Assembly: GCF_003323735.1 (NCBI RefSeq)
Contig: NZ_QOIM01000018.1
Coordinates: forward strand, 124,001-188,000
Length of the DNA stretch: 64,000 nucleotides
Source: Streptomyces reniochalinae
Lineage (GTDB): Bacteria; Actinomycetota; Actinomycetes; Streptomycetales; Streptomycetaceae
Reading direction: 5' to 3'
The position numbers and the translations under genes are program-made. The stretch's first letter is position 1. Each line of letters starts with the position of its first letter. Below, one piece after another: positions 35,425 to 43,615 of the stretch. The notes under the pieces are model-generated. The model saw only the letters and a program-made list of their open reading frames with translations. It did no database searches and had not been told where the DNA came from.

Positions 35425-36573
35425 GTGCGCATCACCCGCGTCGAGACCTTCGCCGTACCGCCGCGCTGGCTCTTCTGCCGGATCGAGACCGACAGCGGCC
35501 TTGTCGGCTGGGGCGAACCGGTGATCGAGGGACGCGCGCAGACCGTCCGCACGGCCGTGGGCGAGCTGGCCGAACAGTTCCTGATCGGCGCCGACCCGCT
35601 GCGGATCGAGGACCACTGGCAGCTGATGACCAAGGGATCCTTCTACCGCGGTGGGCCCGTCCTCTCCTCCGCCGTCGCCGGACTCGACCAGGCGCTGTGG
35701 GACATCGCGGGCAAGGCGTACGCCGCCCCCGCGCACCAGCTCCTCGGCGGGCCCGTGCGCGAGCGGGTCCGCGCCTACTGCTGGGTCGGCGGCGACGAGC
35801 CCGCCGCCGTGCGCGACCAGGTCACCGCGCAGGTCGAGGCGGGATTCACCGCCGTCAAGATGAACGCCTCGGGACGTACCGACCGGCTGCCCACCGCCGC
35901 GGCCCTCGACGCGATCGCCCGGCGCGCCGAGGCGGCCCGCGAGGCGCTCGGGCCCGAAGGGGACTTCGCCGTCGACTTCCACGGGCGGCTGACCACGGCG
36001 GGCGCCCGCCGGGCCCTCGCCGTGCTGGAACCCTACGGGCCGCTCTTCGTGGAGGAGCCGGTACTGCCCGAGTACACGCACCTCCTCGGGCAGGTGACCG
36101 GGTCCACCACCGTGCCCGTCGCCACCGGGGAGCGGCTCTTCTCCCGCACCCAGGTGCTGCCCGCGCTCCAGGCGGGCGTCGCCGTGATCCAGCCCGACCT
36201 CAGCCACGCCGGCGGGCTGTCCGAGGCGCGGCGCATCGCCTCCCTCGCCGAGACCTGGGACGTGCTGGTCGCCCCGCACTGCCCGCTCGGCCCGCTCGCC
36301 CTGGCGGCCAGCCTGCAACTGGCCTTCTGCACCCCGAACTTCCTCATCCAGGAGCAGTCCATCGGCATCCACTACCACTCCGGCGCCGAACTCCTCGACT
36401 ACGTGCTGGACCGCGAGGTCTTCCGCTTCCACGAAGGGCACCTGCTGCGGCCCACGGGTCCCGGGCTCGGAGTGACCATCGACGAGCGGGCCGTGCGCGA
36501 GGCCGACGGCACGGCAGCCGACTGGCACAACCCCACCTGGCGCCACCCGGACGGATCGTTCGCCGAGTGGTGA
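35425..36573 (+). CDS. dgoD: D-galactonate dehydratase, DgoD type
   Basis: A 382-residue enolase-superfamily enzyme that dehydrates galactonate to 2-keto-3-deoxygalactonate. It carries the DgoD signature residues: the metal and acid pair in FAVDFHGRL (D and H), FVEEPVLPE, VATGERLFSR, QPDLSHAGGLSEARR and the catalytic His in APHCPLGPLALAA. The start is GTG at 35425, with AGGAG 9 nt upstream. It ends the beta-galactosidase operon, which implies that released galactose is oxidised to galactonate by an enzyme outside the operon. No 2-keto-3-deoxygalactonate kinase or aldolase gene is present here. Confidence 0.87.
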   Translation: MRITRVETFAVPPRWLFCRIETDSGLVGWGEPVIEGRAQTVRTAVGELAEQFLIGADPLRIEDHWQLMTKGSFYRGGPVLSSAVAGLDQALWDIAGKAYAAPAHQLLGGPVRERVRAYCWVGGDEPAAVRDQVTAQVEAGFTAVKMNASGRTDRLPTAAALDAIARRAEAAREALGPEGDFAVDFHGRLTTAGARRALAVLEPYGPLFVEEPVLPEYTHLLGQVTGSTTVPVATGERLFSRTQVLPALQAGVAVIQPDLSHAGGLSEARRIASLAETWDVLVAPHCPLGPLALAASLQLAFCTPNFLIQEQSIGIHYHSGAELLDYVLDREVFRFHEGHLLRPTGPGLGVTIDERAVREADGTAADWHNPTWRHPDGSFAEW

Positions 36574-36622
36574 GCCCCCGAGAAAGCGTGCTCGGCGCCG
36601 CCCCCGACCACCCGTCGAAACC

Positions 36623-36643
36623 GTCACCCCCCAAGGTGGTGAC
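36623..36643 (+). terminator. Weak hairpin after the galactonate dehydratase
   Basis: GTCACC at 36623-36628 pairs with GGTGAC at 36638-36643 around a 9-nt loop, 50 nt past the dehydratase stop. The rest of the 36574-36839 gap shows a TAGGAT hexamer at 36806-36811 that may be the -10 of the FHA/kinase unit, without a clear -35. Confidence 0.3.
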
Positions 36644-36839
36644 GCACGGGAGCACCACCCCGGGAGACCGGCGCGGCACTCACGGTGGTCAGCACGGCCG
36701 GCGGACTCACTCCTCCAGGGGGAGAGGCCGCTGAGCTGCGGCTGAAAACCTCCCACCATCGCAGACGAGCGTCCGGCGTGATACCTGTCGGATGTCAGGG
36801 TCGACTAGGATGCCCGCGGCCGAAGGGGGAGGGTGAACC

Positions 36840-37625
36840 ATGGACACGGTGATCGTTCAATTGCCGGACCAGCGAGGACACCTCACGGACGGCCCCGGCG
36901 ACAGACCCCGCCTGCTCCACCTCGGCCCGGGCCAGAGCGCCGACTTCGGGCGCGGCGACCCCGGCCACCCGGTGCAGGTCGCCCTGCCCGACCCCGGGGT
37001 CTCGCGGCGCGCCGGGCAGATCACCGCGGCCGAGGACTACTGGCGGCTGTCCAACTACAGCGGGCACGTCACCTACGTGGTGGAGAACATGGAGGGCGCG
37101 GGCGAGCACATCAAGGTCCCGCCCGGCAGGCTGGGCGCCCCCGTACCGTTCGAGTTCTCCCGCGTCGTCCTGCCCTCCCGCGACGGCGAGGTGCACTTCA
37201 AGGTGTTCGCGCCCGAGCACATGTACCTGGACGCGGGCGGCGGAGACCGGGCCGGTGAACCCACCCAGAGCCCGTTCACGCTCGACCAGACCGCCAAGTA
37301 CTTCCTCGTCCTGCTCGCGCTGTGCGAGCCAAGGCTGCGCGACCCCTCCAGCGGCGCCATCCCCGGCGTCAGCGAGGTCCTGGAGCGGCTGCGCCCACTG
37401 CCGGGCTGCCACGACCTGACCCGCTCGGCCGTCAACTACCACATCGAGTACCTCGCCACGGTCAAACTGCGGCTGCGCGGCGACGACGAGCGCACCGCCG
37501 GCACCAGCCGCAAGCGCGCCGAACTCGTCGCCCTCGCGCTCCGCTTCGACCTGGTACGGGAGGAACACCTCACGCTGCTGCGCCCCGCAGCCCGGGCGGG
37601 CCGCACGGGGGAGCGCGACGGATGA
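36840..37625 (+). CDS. FHA-domain and winged-helix protein coupled to a Ser/Thr kinase
   Basis: A 261-residue protein. The N-terminal half (about residues 30-125) looks like an FHA phosphothreonine-binding domain: a VSRRAGQI segment, then YWRLSNYSGHVTYVVENMEG. The C-terminal half (about 145-250) is helical with a winged-helix pattern: TLDQTAKYFLVLLALCEPRL, VSEVLERLRPLPGCHDLTRS, AVNYHIEYLATVKLRL. No membrane segment. It overlaps the kinase gene by ATGA, so it is very probably the kinase's partner or substrate. A direct DNA-binding role of the winged helix is possible but not shown. Confidence 0.65.
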   Translation: MDTVIVQLPDQRGHLTDGPGDRPRLLHLGPGQSADFGRGDPGHPVQVALPDPGVSRRAGQITAAEDYWRLSNYSGHVTYVVENMEGAGEHIKVPPGRLGAPVPFEFSRVVLPSRDGEVHFKVFAPEHMYLDAGGGDRAGEPTQSPFTLDQTAKYFLVLLALCEPRLRDPSSGAIPGVSEVLERLRPLPGCHDLTRSAVNYHIEYLATVKLRLRGDDERTAGTSRKRAELVALALRFDLVREEHLTLLRPAARAGRTGERDG

Positions 37626-39229
37626 CCGAGCCCGCACACTCCCGCCTCGACCTGCCCGCCGGATACCGGGTGGGGGAGTGGACCCTGACCGGGCGGATCG
37701 GGGCGGGCAGTTGGGGGGTGGTGTACGCCGCCGAGAGCGCGGACGGGGTGCGTGCCGCGGTGAAGTTCCTGCCCACCCACCTGCTGCCGCCCGGCCAGCG
37801 CGCCTCCATGGAACAGCTGGTACGGCGGGAGGTCCGCTTCAGCCTGGAGACCGACCACCCGCACGTGGTCAGCACGCGCGAGGTGCTCACCGTCCGCGAC
37901 CCCGACCGCCCCGAGATCGACGGCGTCACCGCACTGGTCATGGACCGGGCCGAACACAGCCTCCAAGAACTGCTGGCAGCCCGTCGCAGCAGCGGCGAAG
38001 GTCCACCCGCGCTGCCCGAGGCGGCCCGCGTCCTGGCCGGGGTCGGCGCGGGACTCACCCACGTCCACGGGCGCGGCTGGGTGCACGGCGACCTCAAGCC
38101 CGGCAACGTCCTGCTGGCCCCCGGCGGCGAGGTGTGGCTCGGCGACTTCGGCCTCACGGCCGAACTCGACGGCACCCACGCCTACGTGCCCCCGCTGGGC
38201 TCCCTCGACCACGTGCCGCCCGAGTGGTGGTCGGAGCGGGAGGGCGGCCGCAGCACGGTGCGCCCCACCGCCGACATCTGGGCCTTCGGCGTGCTGGCCC
38301 ACCAGGTGCTCACCGGCGGGCTGCACCCCTTCCCCGGGTCCACCGCCCGCGCCCGCGCCCTCGGCGCGCAGACCTACGCACGAGGCGGCGCCCCACTGCG
38401 CCTCGACAACACGATCCCCGACGGCTGGCGCGAGCTGATCGGCGACTGCCTGCGCCCCGACCACGCCTCGCGCGCGGCCCTGGACGCCGCCGCACTCGCC
38501 GAACGGACGCGGGAACTGGCGGACTCCGGCGCCGTGGACGCCCGTTCCGGCAGGCACGGGCCCGGCCGCCGCTCCCCGGGCTGGCTCCTCGGCTCCCGCG
38601 TCCCGGCCGGACGCGGGACCCCGGGCCGTGGACGCCGTCGGCTCAGCATCGTGGCGGCCGCCGTCACCGTGCCGGTCGTGGCCGCCGCCGTCTCGGCGGC
38701 GCTGCTGCTCGCCGACGACGAGAAGGGGACCTCACCGGGCGGCGGCACCGGCGCCGCGTCGGCGCCGGGCGGAGCCCTGCCCGCCGACTCCGACGTGCCC
38801 CGCGACCTGCGACCCGTCATCGAGGACGCCGCACGCCAGTGCGCCGAGGAGGAGGTCACCCCCGCCTTCCTCGCCGCGATGCTGAAGGCCGAGAGCGGCT
38901 TCGACGCCGACGCCCGGCGGCCCGAGGCCAACGAGTACGGCATCGCCATGTGGACGCCGTCGGTCTTCAAGGGCTGGGCCAAGGACGGGGACAAGGACGG
39001 CGACAAGAGCTACATGTCGCCCCCCGACGCCATCGCGGCGATGTCCAACTTCGTGTGCTGGCTCGACCAGCAGTACAAGAAGGAGGGCATGAACGAGGAC
39101 CTTCCCGGGCTCATGGCCGCCGGCTACCGCACCAGTTCCCGTACCGTCCTACAGGCCGGCGGGGTGCCCGAGCGGGTCAGGCCGCACGTGAAGCGCGTCG
39201 AGCGGTATCTCCGGGAGTACTCGCGCTGA
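37622..39229 (+). CDS. Ser/Thr protein kinase with extracytoplasmic lytic-transglycosylase-like domain
   Basis: A 535-residue fusion. Residues 21-290 are a Hanks-type kinase: glycine loop GRIGAGSWGVVY, ATP-binding K48 in AAVKF, catalytic loop VHGDLKPGN (D157, HGD instead of HRD) and metal-binding DFG at 175-177. A basic linker and one membrane helix follow (about 341-363). Outside, residues 395-535 resemble a goose-type or SLT lysozyme fold: TPAFLAAMLKAESGFDADAR with a candidate catalytic Glu424, and EYGIAMWTPSVF like the SLT Gly-Leu-Met-Gln motif. A DGDKDGDKS stretch (455-463) resembles a calcium-binding loop. It is coupled by ATGA to the FHA protein. Sensor domains of such kinases are usually PASTA or NHL, so a muralytic-type domain is unusual. 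Confidence 0.78.
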   Translation: MTEPAHSRLDLPAGYRVGEWTLTGRIGAGSWGVVYAAESADGVRAAVKFLPTHLLPPGQRASMEQLVRREVRFSLETDHPHVVSTREVLTVRDPDRPEIDGVTALVMDRAEHSLQELLAARRSSGEGPPALPEAARVLAGVGAGLTHVHGRGWVHGDLKPGNVLLAPGGEVWLGDFGLTAELDGTHAYVPPLGSLDHVPPEWWSEREGGRSTVRPTADIWAFGVLAHQVLTGGLHPFPGSTARARALGAQTYARGGAPLRLDNTIPDGWRELIGDCLRPDHASRAALDAAALAERTRELADSGAVDARSGRHGPGRRSPGWLLGSRVPAGRGTPGRGRRRLSIVAAAVTVPVVAAAVSAALLLADDEKGTSPGGGTGAASAPGGALPADSDVPRDLRPVIEDAARQCAEEEVTPAFLAAMLKAESGFDADARRPEANEYGIAMWTPSVFKGWAKDGDKDGDKSYMSPPDAIAAMSNFVCWLDQQYKKEGMNEDLPGLMAAGYRTSSRTVLQAGGVPERVRPHVKRVERYLREYSR

Positions 39230-39330
39230 CCGGACCCCCGAAGGAGCCGAGCGGGCCCCGGGGGAGGGGCGCGGGTGCCTCCACGGGGCCGACGTCAGGA
39301 ACCGGCTCCCGCCCCGGCACCTGACGCGTG

Positions 39331-40398
39331 TCAGGGCGACTGCAGGCCCGCCGGCGCCTCCGGGCACAGCAGCGCGGCCGAACCCCAGGTGAGGCCGCCG
39401 CCGAACGCCGTCACCAGAACGCGCGCCCCGGGGCGCAGCCGCCCGCCCGCCTGCGCGTCGGCCAGCGCCAGCGGGATCGAGGCGGCACCGGTGTTGCCCA
39501 CCTCCCGCAGGTGCAGGGCACAGCGGTCGGCGGGGATGCCCAGGCGTTTGCCGACGGCGGTGAGGATCCGCGCGTTGGCCTGGTGCGGCACGAAGTGGTC
39601 GACCTCTTCGGGACGCCAGCCGACGCGCTCCAGCACCGCACCGCACGAGGCGGTCATCCGCTCGATGGCGTGCTGGAAGACGGCCCTGCCCCGCATCCGG
39701 AAGTAGCGGTCGCCGGGCTCTTCCGGCGCGGCCAGCGACCGTGCCCGTGCGCCGCCGCCCACCACGGTGATCAGGTCGTACCCCGATCCGTCGCTGCCCA
39801 GGTCGAAGCCGAGCAGCGCACCGGCACAGTCGCTCTCCTGGCCCCGCGCCACCAGCGCGGCGCCCGCCCCGTCGCCGAAGACGACGCCCGTGGAGCGGTC
39901 CTCGGGGTCGAGCCAGTGGGAGTAGATGTCGGCGCCCACCACCAGCACCCGGTCGAACAGCGCGGTGCCGACCGCACCCTGGCACAGCGCCAGGCCGTAG
40001 ACGAAGCCGCTGCACACGGCGGCGATGTCCAGAGCGGGGATGGTGCCGAGCCCCAGCCGGGCCGCCACCGCGGGGGCGGTGGCCGGGCACAGGTGGTCGG
40101 GTGTGGCCGTGGCCAGAACCAGGGCGTCGACGGGCGGGTTGCCCGCCTTCTCCAGCAGCTGCCGCGCCGCGTGCACGGCCGCGTCCCCCGTCGAGGTGCC
40201 CGGGTCGGCGACGTGGCGGCGCTCGATGCCGGTGCGGGTACGCACCCATCTGTCGTCCACGCCCCACTGTCCGGGGAGCCCGGCGTTGGGCACCACGCGC
40301 GGCGGTACCCAGCCGCTGACGGCCTCCAGGACCACGGGGCGCACCGGGACGGAGGGCGCGGCCGCGGGCGGGGCGTACGGGGCCGGGCCGCTCAGCAC
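39331..40398 (-). CDS. Beta-ketoacyl-ACP synthase III-like protein (FabH family)
   Basis: A 355-residue KAS III-type thiolase-fold enzyme. The catalytic triad is complete: Cys129 in DIAAVCSGFVYGL, His272 in FVPHQANARI and Asn302 in REVGNTGAASIPLA. KAS III enzymes condense an acyl-CoA with malonyl-ACP or transfer acyl groups. The start is GTG at 40398 behind GAGAGGG; the open frame upstream is low-complexity. It stands alone, with no acyl carrier protein or other fatty-acid gene nearby, so a role in secondary metabolism or in making a starter unit is as likely as primary lipid synthesis. Confidence 0.85.
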   Translation of the reverse strand: MLSGPAPYAPPAAAPSVPVRPVVLEAVSGWVPPRVVPNAGLPGQWGVDDRWVRTRTGIERRHVADPGTSTGDAAVHAARQLLEKAGNPPVDALVLATATPDHLCPATAPAVAARLGLGTIPALDIAAVCSGFVYGLALCQGAVGTALFDRVLVVGADIYSHWLDPEDRSTGVVFGDGAGAALVARGQESDCAGALLGFDLGSDGSGYDLITVVGGGARARSLAAPEEPGDRYFRMRGRAVFQHAIERMTASCGAVLERVGWRPEEVDHFVPHQANARILTAVGKRLGIPADRCALHLREVGNTGAASIPLALADAQAGGRLRPGARVLVTAFGGGLTWGSAALLCPEAPAGLQSP

Positions 40399-40849
40399 GC
40401 GCTGCCCTCTCGCGCGTTGCGGGCGGCTGAAAGGTTCCTGCGGCGCACGAGCACGGAGCCCCCTGAACTCGACTGTCGGACCGGACCGAGCGCCGGACCG
40501 GACGGATGGACCCACACGAGGGGCCTTTTGTACCTCAGCTCCGGGCCGCCACACGAGCTGCCCGGCCGCCCGCCGTCACGGATGCGGTCCGCTGTGCGCG
40601 GCTGTGAGCTGGGCGTTCGTGGTGTACGGGGGTGGCGGGTGGCGCCGTGCCCTTCGCCCGTGTGAGGGAGGGGGCGTCACAGGCGGTGTTTCCGCCGAAC
40701 GTATGAGGCACCGCGACGGGCACCCTGGAAGGAGCGGGCACCCCGGGAGGGGCAGCCACCCCCCGAAGGGCAGCCACCCCGGGAAGGAGCACGCGCCAAG
40801 GCGGCGGGCGGGAAGACAGACAGAAGGACGGACAGGAAGACGGAGTCCC
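40399..40849. other. Long intergenic region with 18-bp tandem repeats
   Basis: This 451-bp gap separates two divergent genes. The half near the ketosynthase shows no clear promoter boxes. A small hairpin GGCGG/CCGCC is at 40683-40697. The striking element is the tandem repeat at 40717-40788. The rest, up to the glycosylase start, is purine-rich (GACAGACAGAAGGACGGACA). Confidence 0.5.
40717..40788 (+). repeat. Four imperfect 18-bp tandem repeats upstream of the DNA glycosylase gene
   Basis: Units are CGGGCACCCTGGAAGGAG (40717-40734), CGGGCACCCCGGGAGGGG (40735-40752), CAGCCACCCCCCGAAGGG (40753-40770) and CAGCCACCCCGGGAAGGA (40771-40788). The unit length is a multiple of three, and in the frame of the downstream gene they encode GHPGRS, GHPGRG, SHPPKG and SHPGKE, so they could form a basic N-terminal extension if translation began at the ATG at 40703. 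Confidence 0.65.
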
Positions 40850-41602
40850 ATGACCTACCCCACTCGGCAGGCGCCCCGGGCGGCGGACGTGCGCGCCCTC
40901 GGCCGGTCGCTGAGCGAGTGCCGCGCCTGCCCGCGGCTGGTCGACTGGCGCGAGGAGACGGCACGGGTCAAACGTCCCGCCTTCCGCGACTGGGACTACT
41001 GGGCGCGCCCGGTACCCGGCTTCGGCCCCGCGGACGCGCGGATGCTGCTTGTCGGGCTCGCGCCGGCCGCGCACGGCGGCAACCGCACGGGCCGCATGTT
41101 CACCGGCGACCGCGCCGGTGACGTGCTCGTCGCCGCCCTCCACGACCTCGGCCTGGCCTCGCAGCCCACCTCCACCCACAGCGGCGACGGCCTCCAGCTG
41201 TACGGGGTGCGGTTCACCTCGCCCGTCCACTGCGCCCCGCCCGCCAACAAGCCCACCCCCGCCGAGCGCGACACCTGCCGCCCCTGGCTCGTCCGTGAGC
41301 TCGAACTGCTGCGCCCCACCCTGCGCACCGTGGTCGCCCTCGGCGCCTTCGGCTGGCAGGCGGTACTGCCGGTGCTCGGCGAAGGCGGCTGGTCACTCCC
41401 GCGGCCCCGGCCCGCCTTCGCGCACGGGGCCCGTCTCGAACTGCCGCCCACGCGGCGGGGCGGGGCGCCGCTGGCCGTCCACGGCTGCTACCACGTCACC
41501 CAGCGCAACACCTTCACAGGACGGCTGACCCCGGCCATGCTCCGCGACGTCCTGCGGACCGCGGCGCTGGAAGCCGGCCTCCCCGCCCGCACCGCGCCCT
41601 GA
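40850..41602 (+). CDS. udgB: Family 5 uracil-DNA glycosylase (UdgB type)
   Basis: A 250-residue DNA-repair enzyme that removes uracil and related deaminated bases. Motif 1 is GLAPAAHGGNRTGRMFTGD, with the GLAPA-G-N pattern of family 5; the 4Fe-4S cysteines are C24 and C27 (CRAC), C128 and C143; the late motif is HGCYHVTQRNTF. The start is ATG at 40850 with GGAG upstream. An in-frame ATG at 40703 would add 49 residues of His/Pro/Gly repeats. It is divergent from the FabH-like gene. Confidence 0.87.
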   Translation: MTYPTRQAPRAADVRALGRSLSECRACPRLVDWREETARVKRPAFRDWDYWARPVPGFGPADARMLLVGLAPAAHGGNRTGRMFTGDRAGDVLVAALHDLGLASQPTSTHSGDGLQLYGVRFTSPVHCAPPANKPTPAERDTCRPWLVRELELLRPTLRTVVALGAFGWQAVLPVLGEGGWSLPRPRPAFAHGARLELPPTRRGGAPLAVHGCYHVTQRNTFTGRLTPAMLRDVLRTAALEAGLPARTAP

Positions 41603-41665
41603 ACCGCCCGGCGCCGCCCGGTCGTCGGCTCCGGTACCCGCCGGTGACGCGGTGGGCCGCGCCGG

Positions 41666-41890
41666 TCACTCCTCGTCGTCCTCGCCGGGATCCCAGGCGT
41701 AGGCGCCGCCGCCGCGCCAGTCGATGAGCGGGCCGTCCAGGGCGATCCGGTCCGGGTCGAAACCGGCGTCGCCGAGCAGCGAGAGCACGTCGTTGACGTT
41801 GGAGGCCCGGCCGAGGATGGCGCCGCCGGCCCGCACCCGGCGCGCGCCGTGCGCGTCGGGCGGGTAGACGATGATCGGTGCGTCGGCCAT
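41666..41890 (-). CDS. Hypothetical protein, 74 aa
   Basis: A small acidic protein reading MADAPIIVYPPDAHGARRV at the start, then GRASNVNDVLSLLGDAGFD and a Gly/Asp-rich tail (WDPGEDDEE). No family is recognised. The ATG at 41890 has a GGGTGGGGG stretch 2 nt upstream. It lies downstream of the sugar permease gene on the same strand, with a 95-bp gap, and its coding bias is good. It converges with the glycosylase gene. Confidence 0.55.
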   Translation of the reverse strand: MADAPIIVYPPDAHGARRVRAGGAILGRASNVNDVLSLLGDAGFDPDRIALDGPLIDWRGGGAYAWDPGEDDEE

Positions 41891-41985
41891 ACCCCCACCC
41901 TGCGCCCGGCCCCGCCCGCGCGCATCCCGGTCTCGCATCCCGGTCACCGGCCCGCCCTCGCGCACCCTCACGGGCCGCGCCGGGC

Positions 41986-43428
41986 TCAGCCGGAGCGGCG
42001 GTGGGTCTCGCCCGTCATCTCCTCCAGCTCCCGCTGCTTGGTCTCCGGGAGCTTGCCGCGCACGAAGAAGAAGGAGAGCAGGGCGAAGCAGGCGAAGGCG
42101 CCGTAGAGCCAGGTCAGTCCGACCTTGCTGGTCATCGGCTCGAAGGAGAAGGTGACGATGAAGTTGAAGATCCAGTTGGAGGCGGTGCCGATGGCCAGCG
42201 CCATTGCCCGCATCCGGTTGGGGAACATCTCCGCCAGCATGACCCACATGATCGGGCCCCAGGAGAGGGCGAAGAAGATGACGAAGGCGTTGGCGCCGAC
42301 CAGCGCCATCGGCCCGTACGGGTCGGGCAGCGTCACGTCGGTCCCACTGCCCCGCTGCTGGGAGAAGGCCACCGCGGTCAGCGCCAGCGCACAGAACATG
42401 CCCACCGAGCCGATGGACAGCAGCCTGCGCCGGCCCACGCGGTCGACGAACAGCATGGAGACGACCGTCATCACCACGTTGATGCCCGCGGTGATGACGG
42501 AGGTGGTGAAGGACTGGGACTCGCTGAAGCCGACCGACTTCCACAGCGTCGTCGAGTAGTAGAAGATCGCGTTGATGCCGACGAGCTGCTGGAAGGCGGC
42601 CATGATGATGCCCGCCCACACCAGCGGGTGCAGCCCGAAGCGTGCGCCGCGGATGTCGCGGAAGCTGCTGCGGTGCTCCTTGCGGAGCGTCTCGCGGATC
42701 CTGGCGACCTTGCCCTGCGGGTCGGCCTCCCCGCTGACCCGGCCCAGCACGCCCGCCGCCTCGTCGTACTTCCCCTTGAGGACGAGGTAGCGCGGCGATT
42801 CGGGGATCAGCAGCGCCAGCACCCCGTAGACGGCGGCCGGGACGACGCCGACCAGGAACATCCAGCGCCAGGCCTGCATGCCGAACCACAGGTCCTGCGA
42901 GGCGCCACCGGCCGCGCCCGCCAGCCCCTTGTTGGAGCTGAGGACGACCAGCTGGCCGATGGTGATGGCCAGTTGCTGGAGGGAGCCGAGCGCACCGCGG
43001 CCGGAGGCGGGTGCCACCTCGGAGATGTAGGCGGGGGCGATCACCGAGGCGATGCCGATGCCCAGGCCGCCGATCACGCGCCACAGCAGCAGATCGGGCA
43101 CCGAGAAGGCGAAGGCGGAGCCCGCCGAGCTGATGACGAACATGGCGGAGCCCAGCAGCATGACGTTGCGGCGCCCCCAGCCGTCGGCGAGGCGGCCCGC
43201 GTACCAGGCGCCGACCGCGCAGCCCAGCAGCGCGACGGAGACGACGAACCCCGACAGGAACGCGCCCAGATGGAAGTGGCCCGACAGCGCGTCCACCGCG
43301 CCGTTGATGACGGAGGAGTCGAAGCCGAAGAGGAAACCGCCGACGGCCGCGGCGATGGAGATGCCGATCGCCTTGCCGTGGGGGCCCGAGGAGGAGGGGG
43401 TCGGCGCGTTCGATGCCGTCTCAGCCAT
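41986..43428 (-). CDS. glcP: MFS sugar porter, GlcP-like glucose permease
   Basis: A 480-residue twelve-helix major facilitator. Sugar-porter signatures are present: GFLFGFDSSVINGAV in helix 1, GRLADGWGRRNVML between helices 2 and 3, PESPRYLVLKGK before the central loop, AFQQLVGINAIFYYST in helix 7, DRVGRRRLL and the final PETKQREL. It is close to GlcP, the proton-coupled glucose permease of Streptomyces. The start is ATG at 43428 with AAGGTGA upstream; the frame extends nine codons further. The promoter region carries a palindrome and a phased direct repeat (43454-43488), suggesting control by a regulator. Confidence 0.85.
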   Translation of the reverse strand: MAETASNAPTPSSSGPHGKAIGISIAAAVGGFLFGFDSSVINGAVDALSGHFHLGAFLSGFVVSVALLGCAVGAWYAGRLADGWGRRNVMLLGSAMFVISSAGSAFAFSVPDLLLWRVIGGLGIGIASVIAPAYISEVAPASGRGALGSLQQLAITIGQLVVLSSNKGLAGAAGGASQDLWFGMQAWRWMFLVGVVPAAVYGVLALLIPESPRYLVLKGKYDEAAGVLGRVSGEADPQGKVARIRETLRKEHRSSFRDIRGARFGLHPLVWAGIIMAAFQQLVGINAIFYYSTTLWKSVGFSESQSFTTSVITAGINVVMTVVSMLFVDRVGRRRLLSIGSVGMFCALALTAVAFSQQRGSGTDVTLPDPYGPMALVGANAFVIFFALSWGPIMWVMLAEMFPNRMRAMALAIGTASNWIFNFIVTFSFEPMTSKVGLTWLYGAFACFALLSFFFVRGKLPETKQRELEEMTGETHRRSG

Positions 43429-43453
43429 ACGATGTGTCACCTTGCCGATTCGC

Positions 43454-43488
43454 ACATATTGCTACATATTCGTACGGATAGGTCCGTA
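43454..43488. promoter_or_regulatory. Palindrome and phased direct repeat ahead of the sugar permease
   Basis: ACATATT occurs at 43454-43460 and 43464-43470, exactly 10 bp apart, and is followed by the perfect inverted repeat TACGGA (43473-43478) and TCCGTA (43483-43488). This AT-rich block lies 26-60 bp upstream of the permease start and is the natural place for its promoter and operator. Confidence 0.45.
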
Positions 43489-43615
43489 TCGTCGCGTACT
43501 CAGGCGGGGGAGGCAACATCCTCCCGACTGGAGTCGGAGATCCGCATACCACCCTGGCGGCGGGACAATCTTCGAGAACTCCCCCGAAGGCGTGCCGAGG
43601 CGACGGGCCGCGGCC

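Noticed and set aside
34447..36759. 770-codon open frame on the minus strand
   Set aside because: Opposite the MalG-type permease and DgoD genes, whose motifs are unambiguous.
37322..37621. Longer start for the kinase
   Set aside because: It would overlap the whole 3' part of the FHA gene in another frame; the ATGA overlap at 37622 gives a natural coupled start and the kinase domain then begins at the usual distance.
40717..40788. Possible CRISPR-like array
   Set aside because: The units are directly joined with no spacers and differ from one another; it is a simple tandem repeat. The same holds for 48721-48772.
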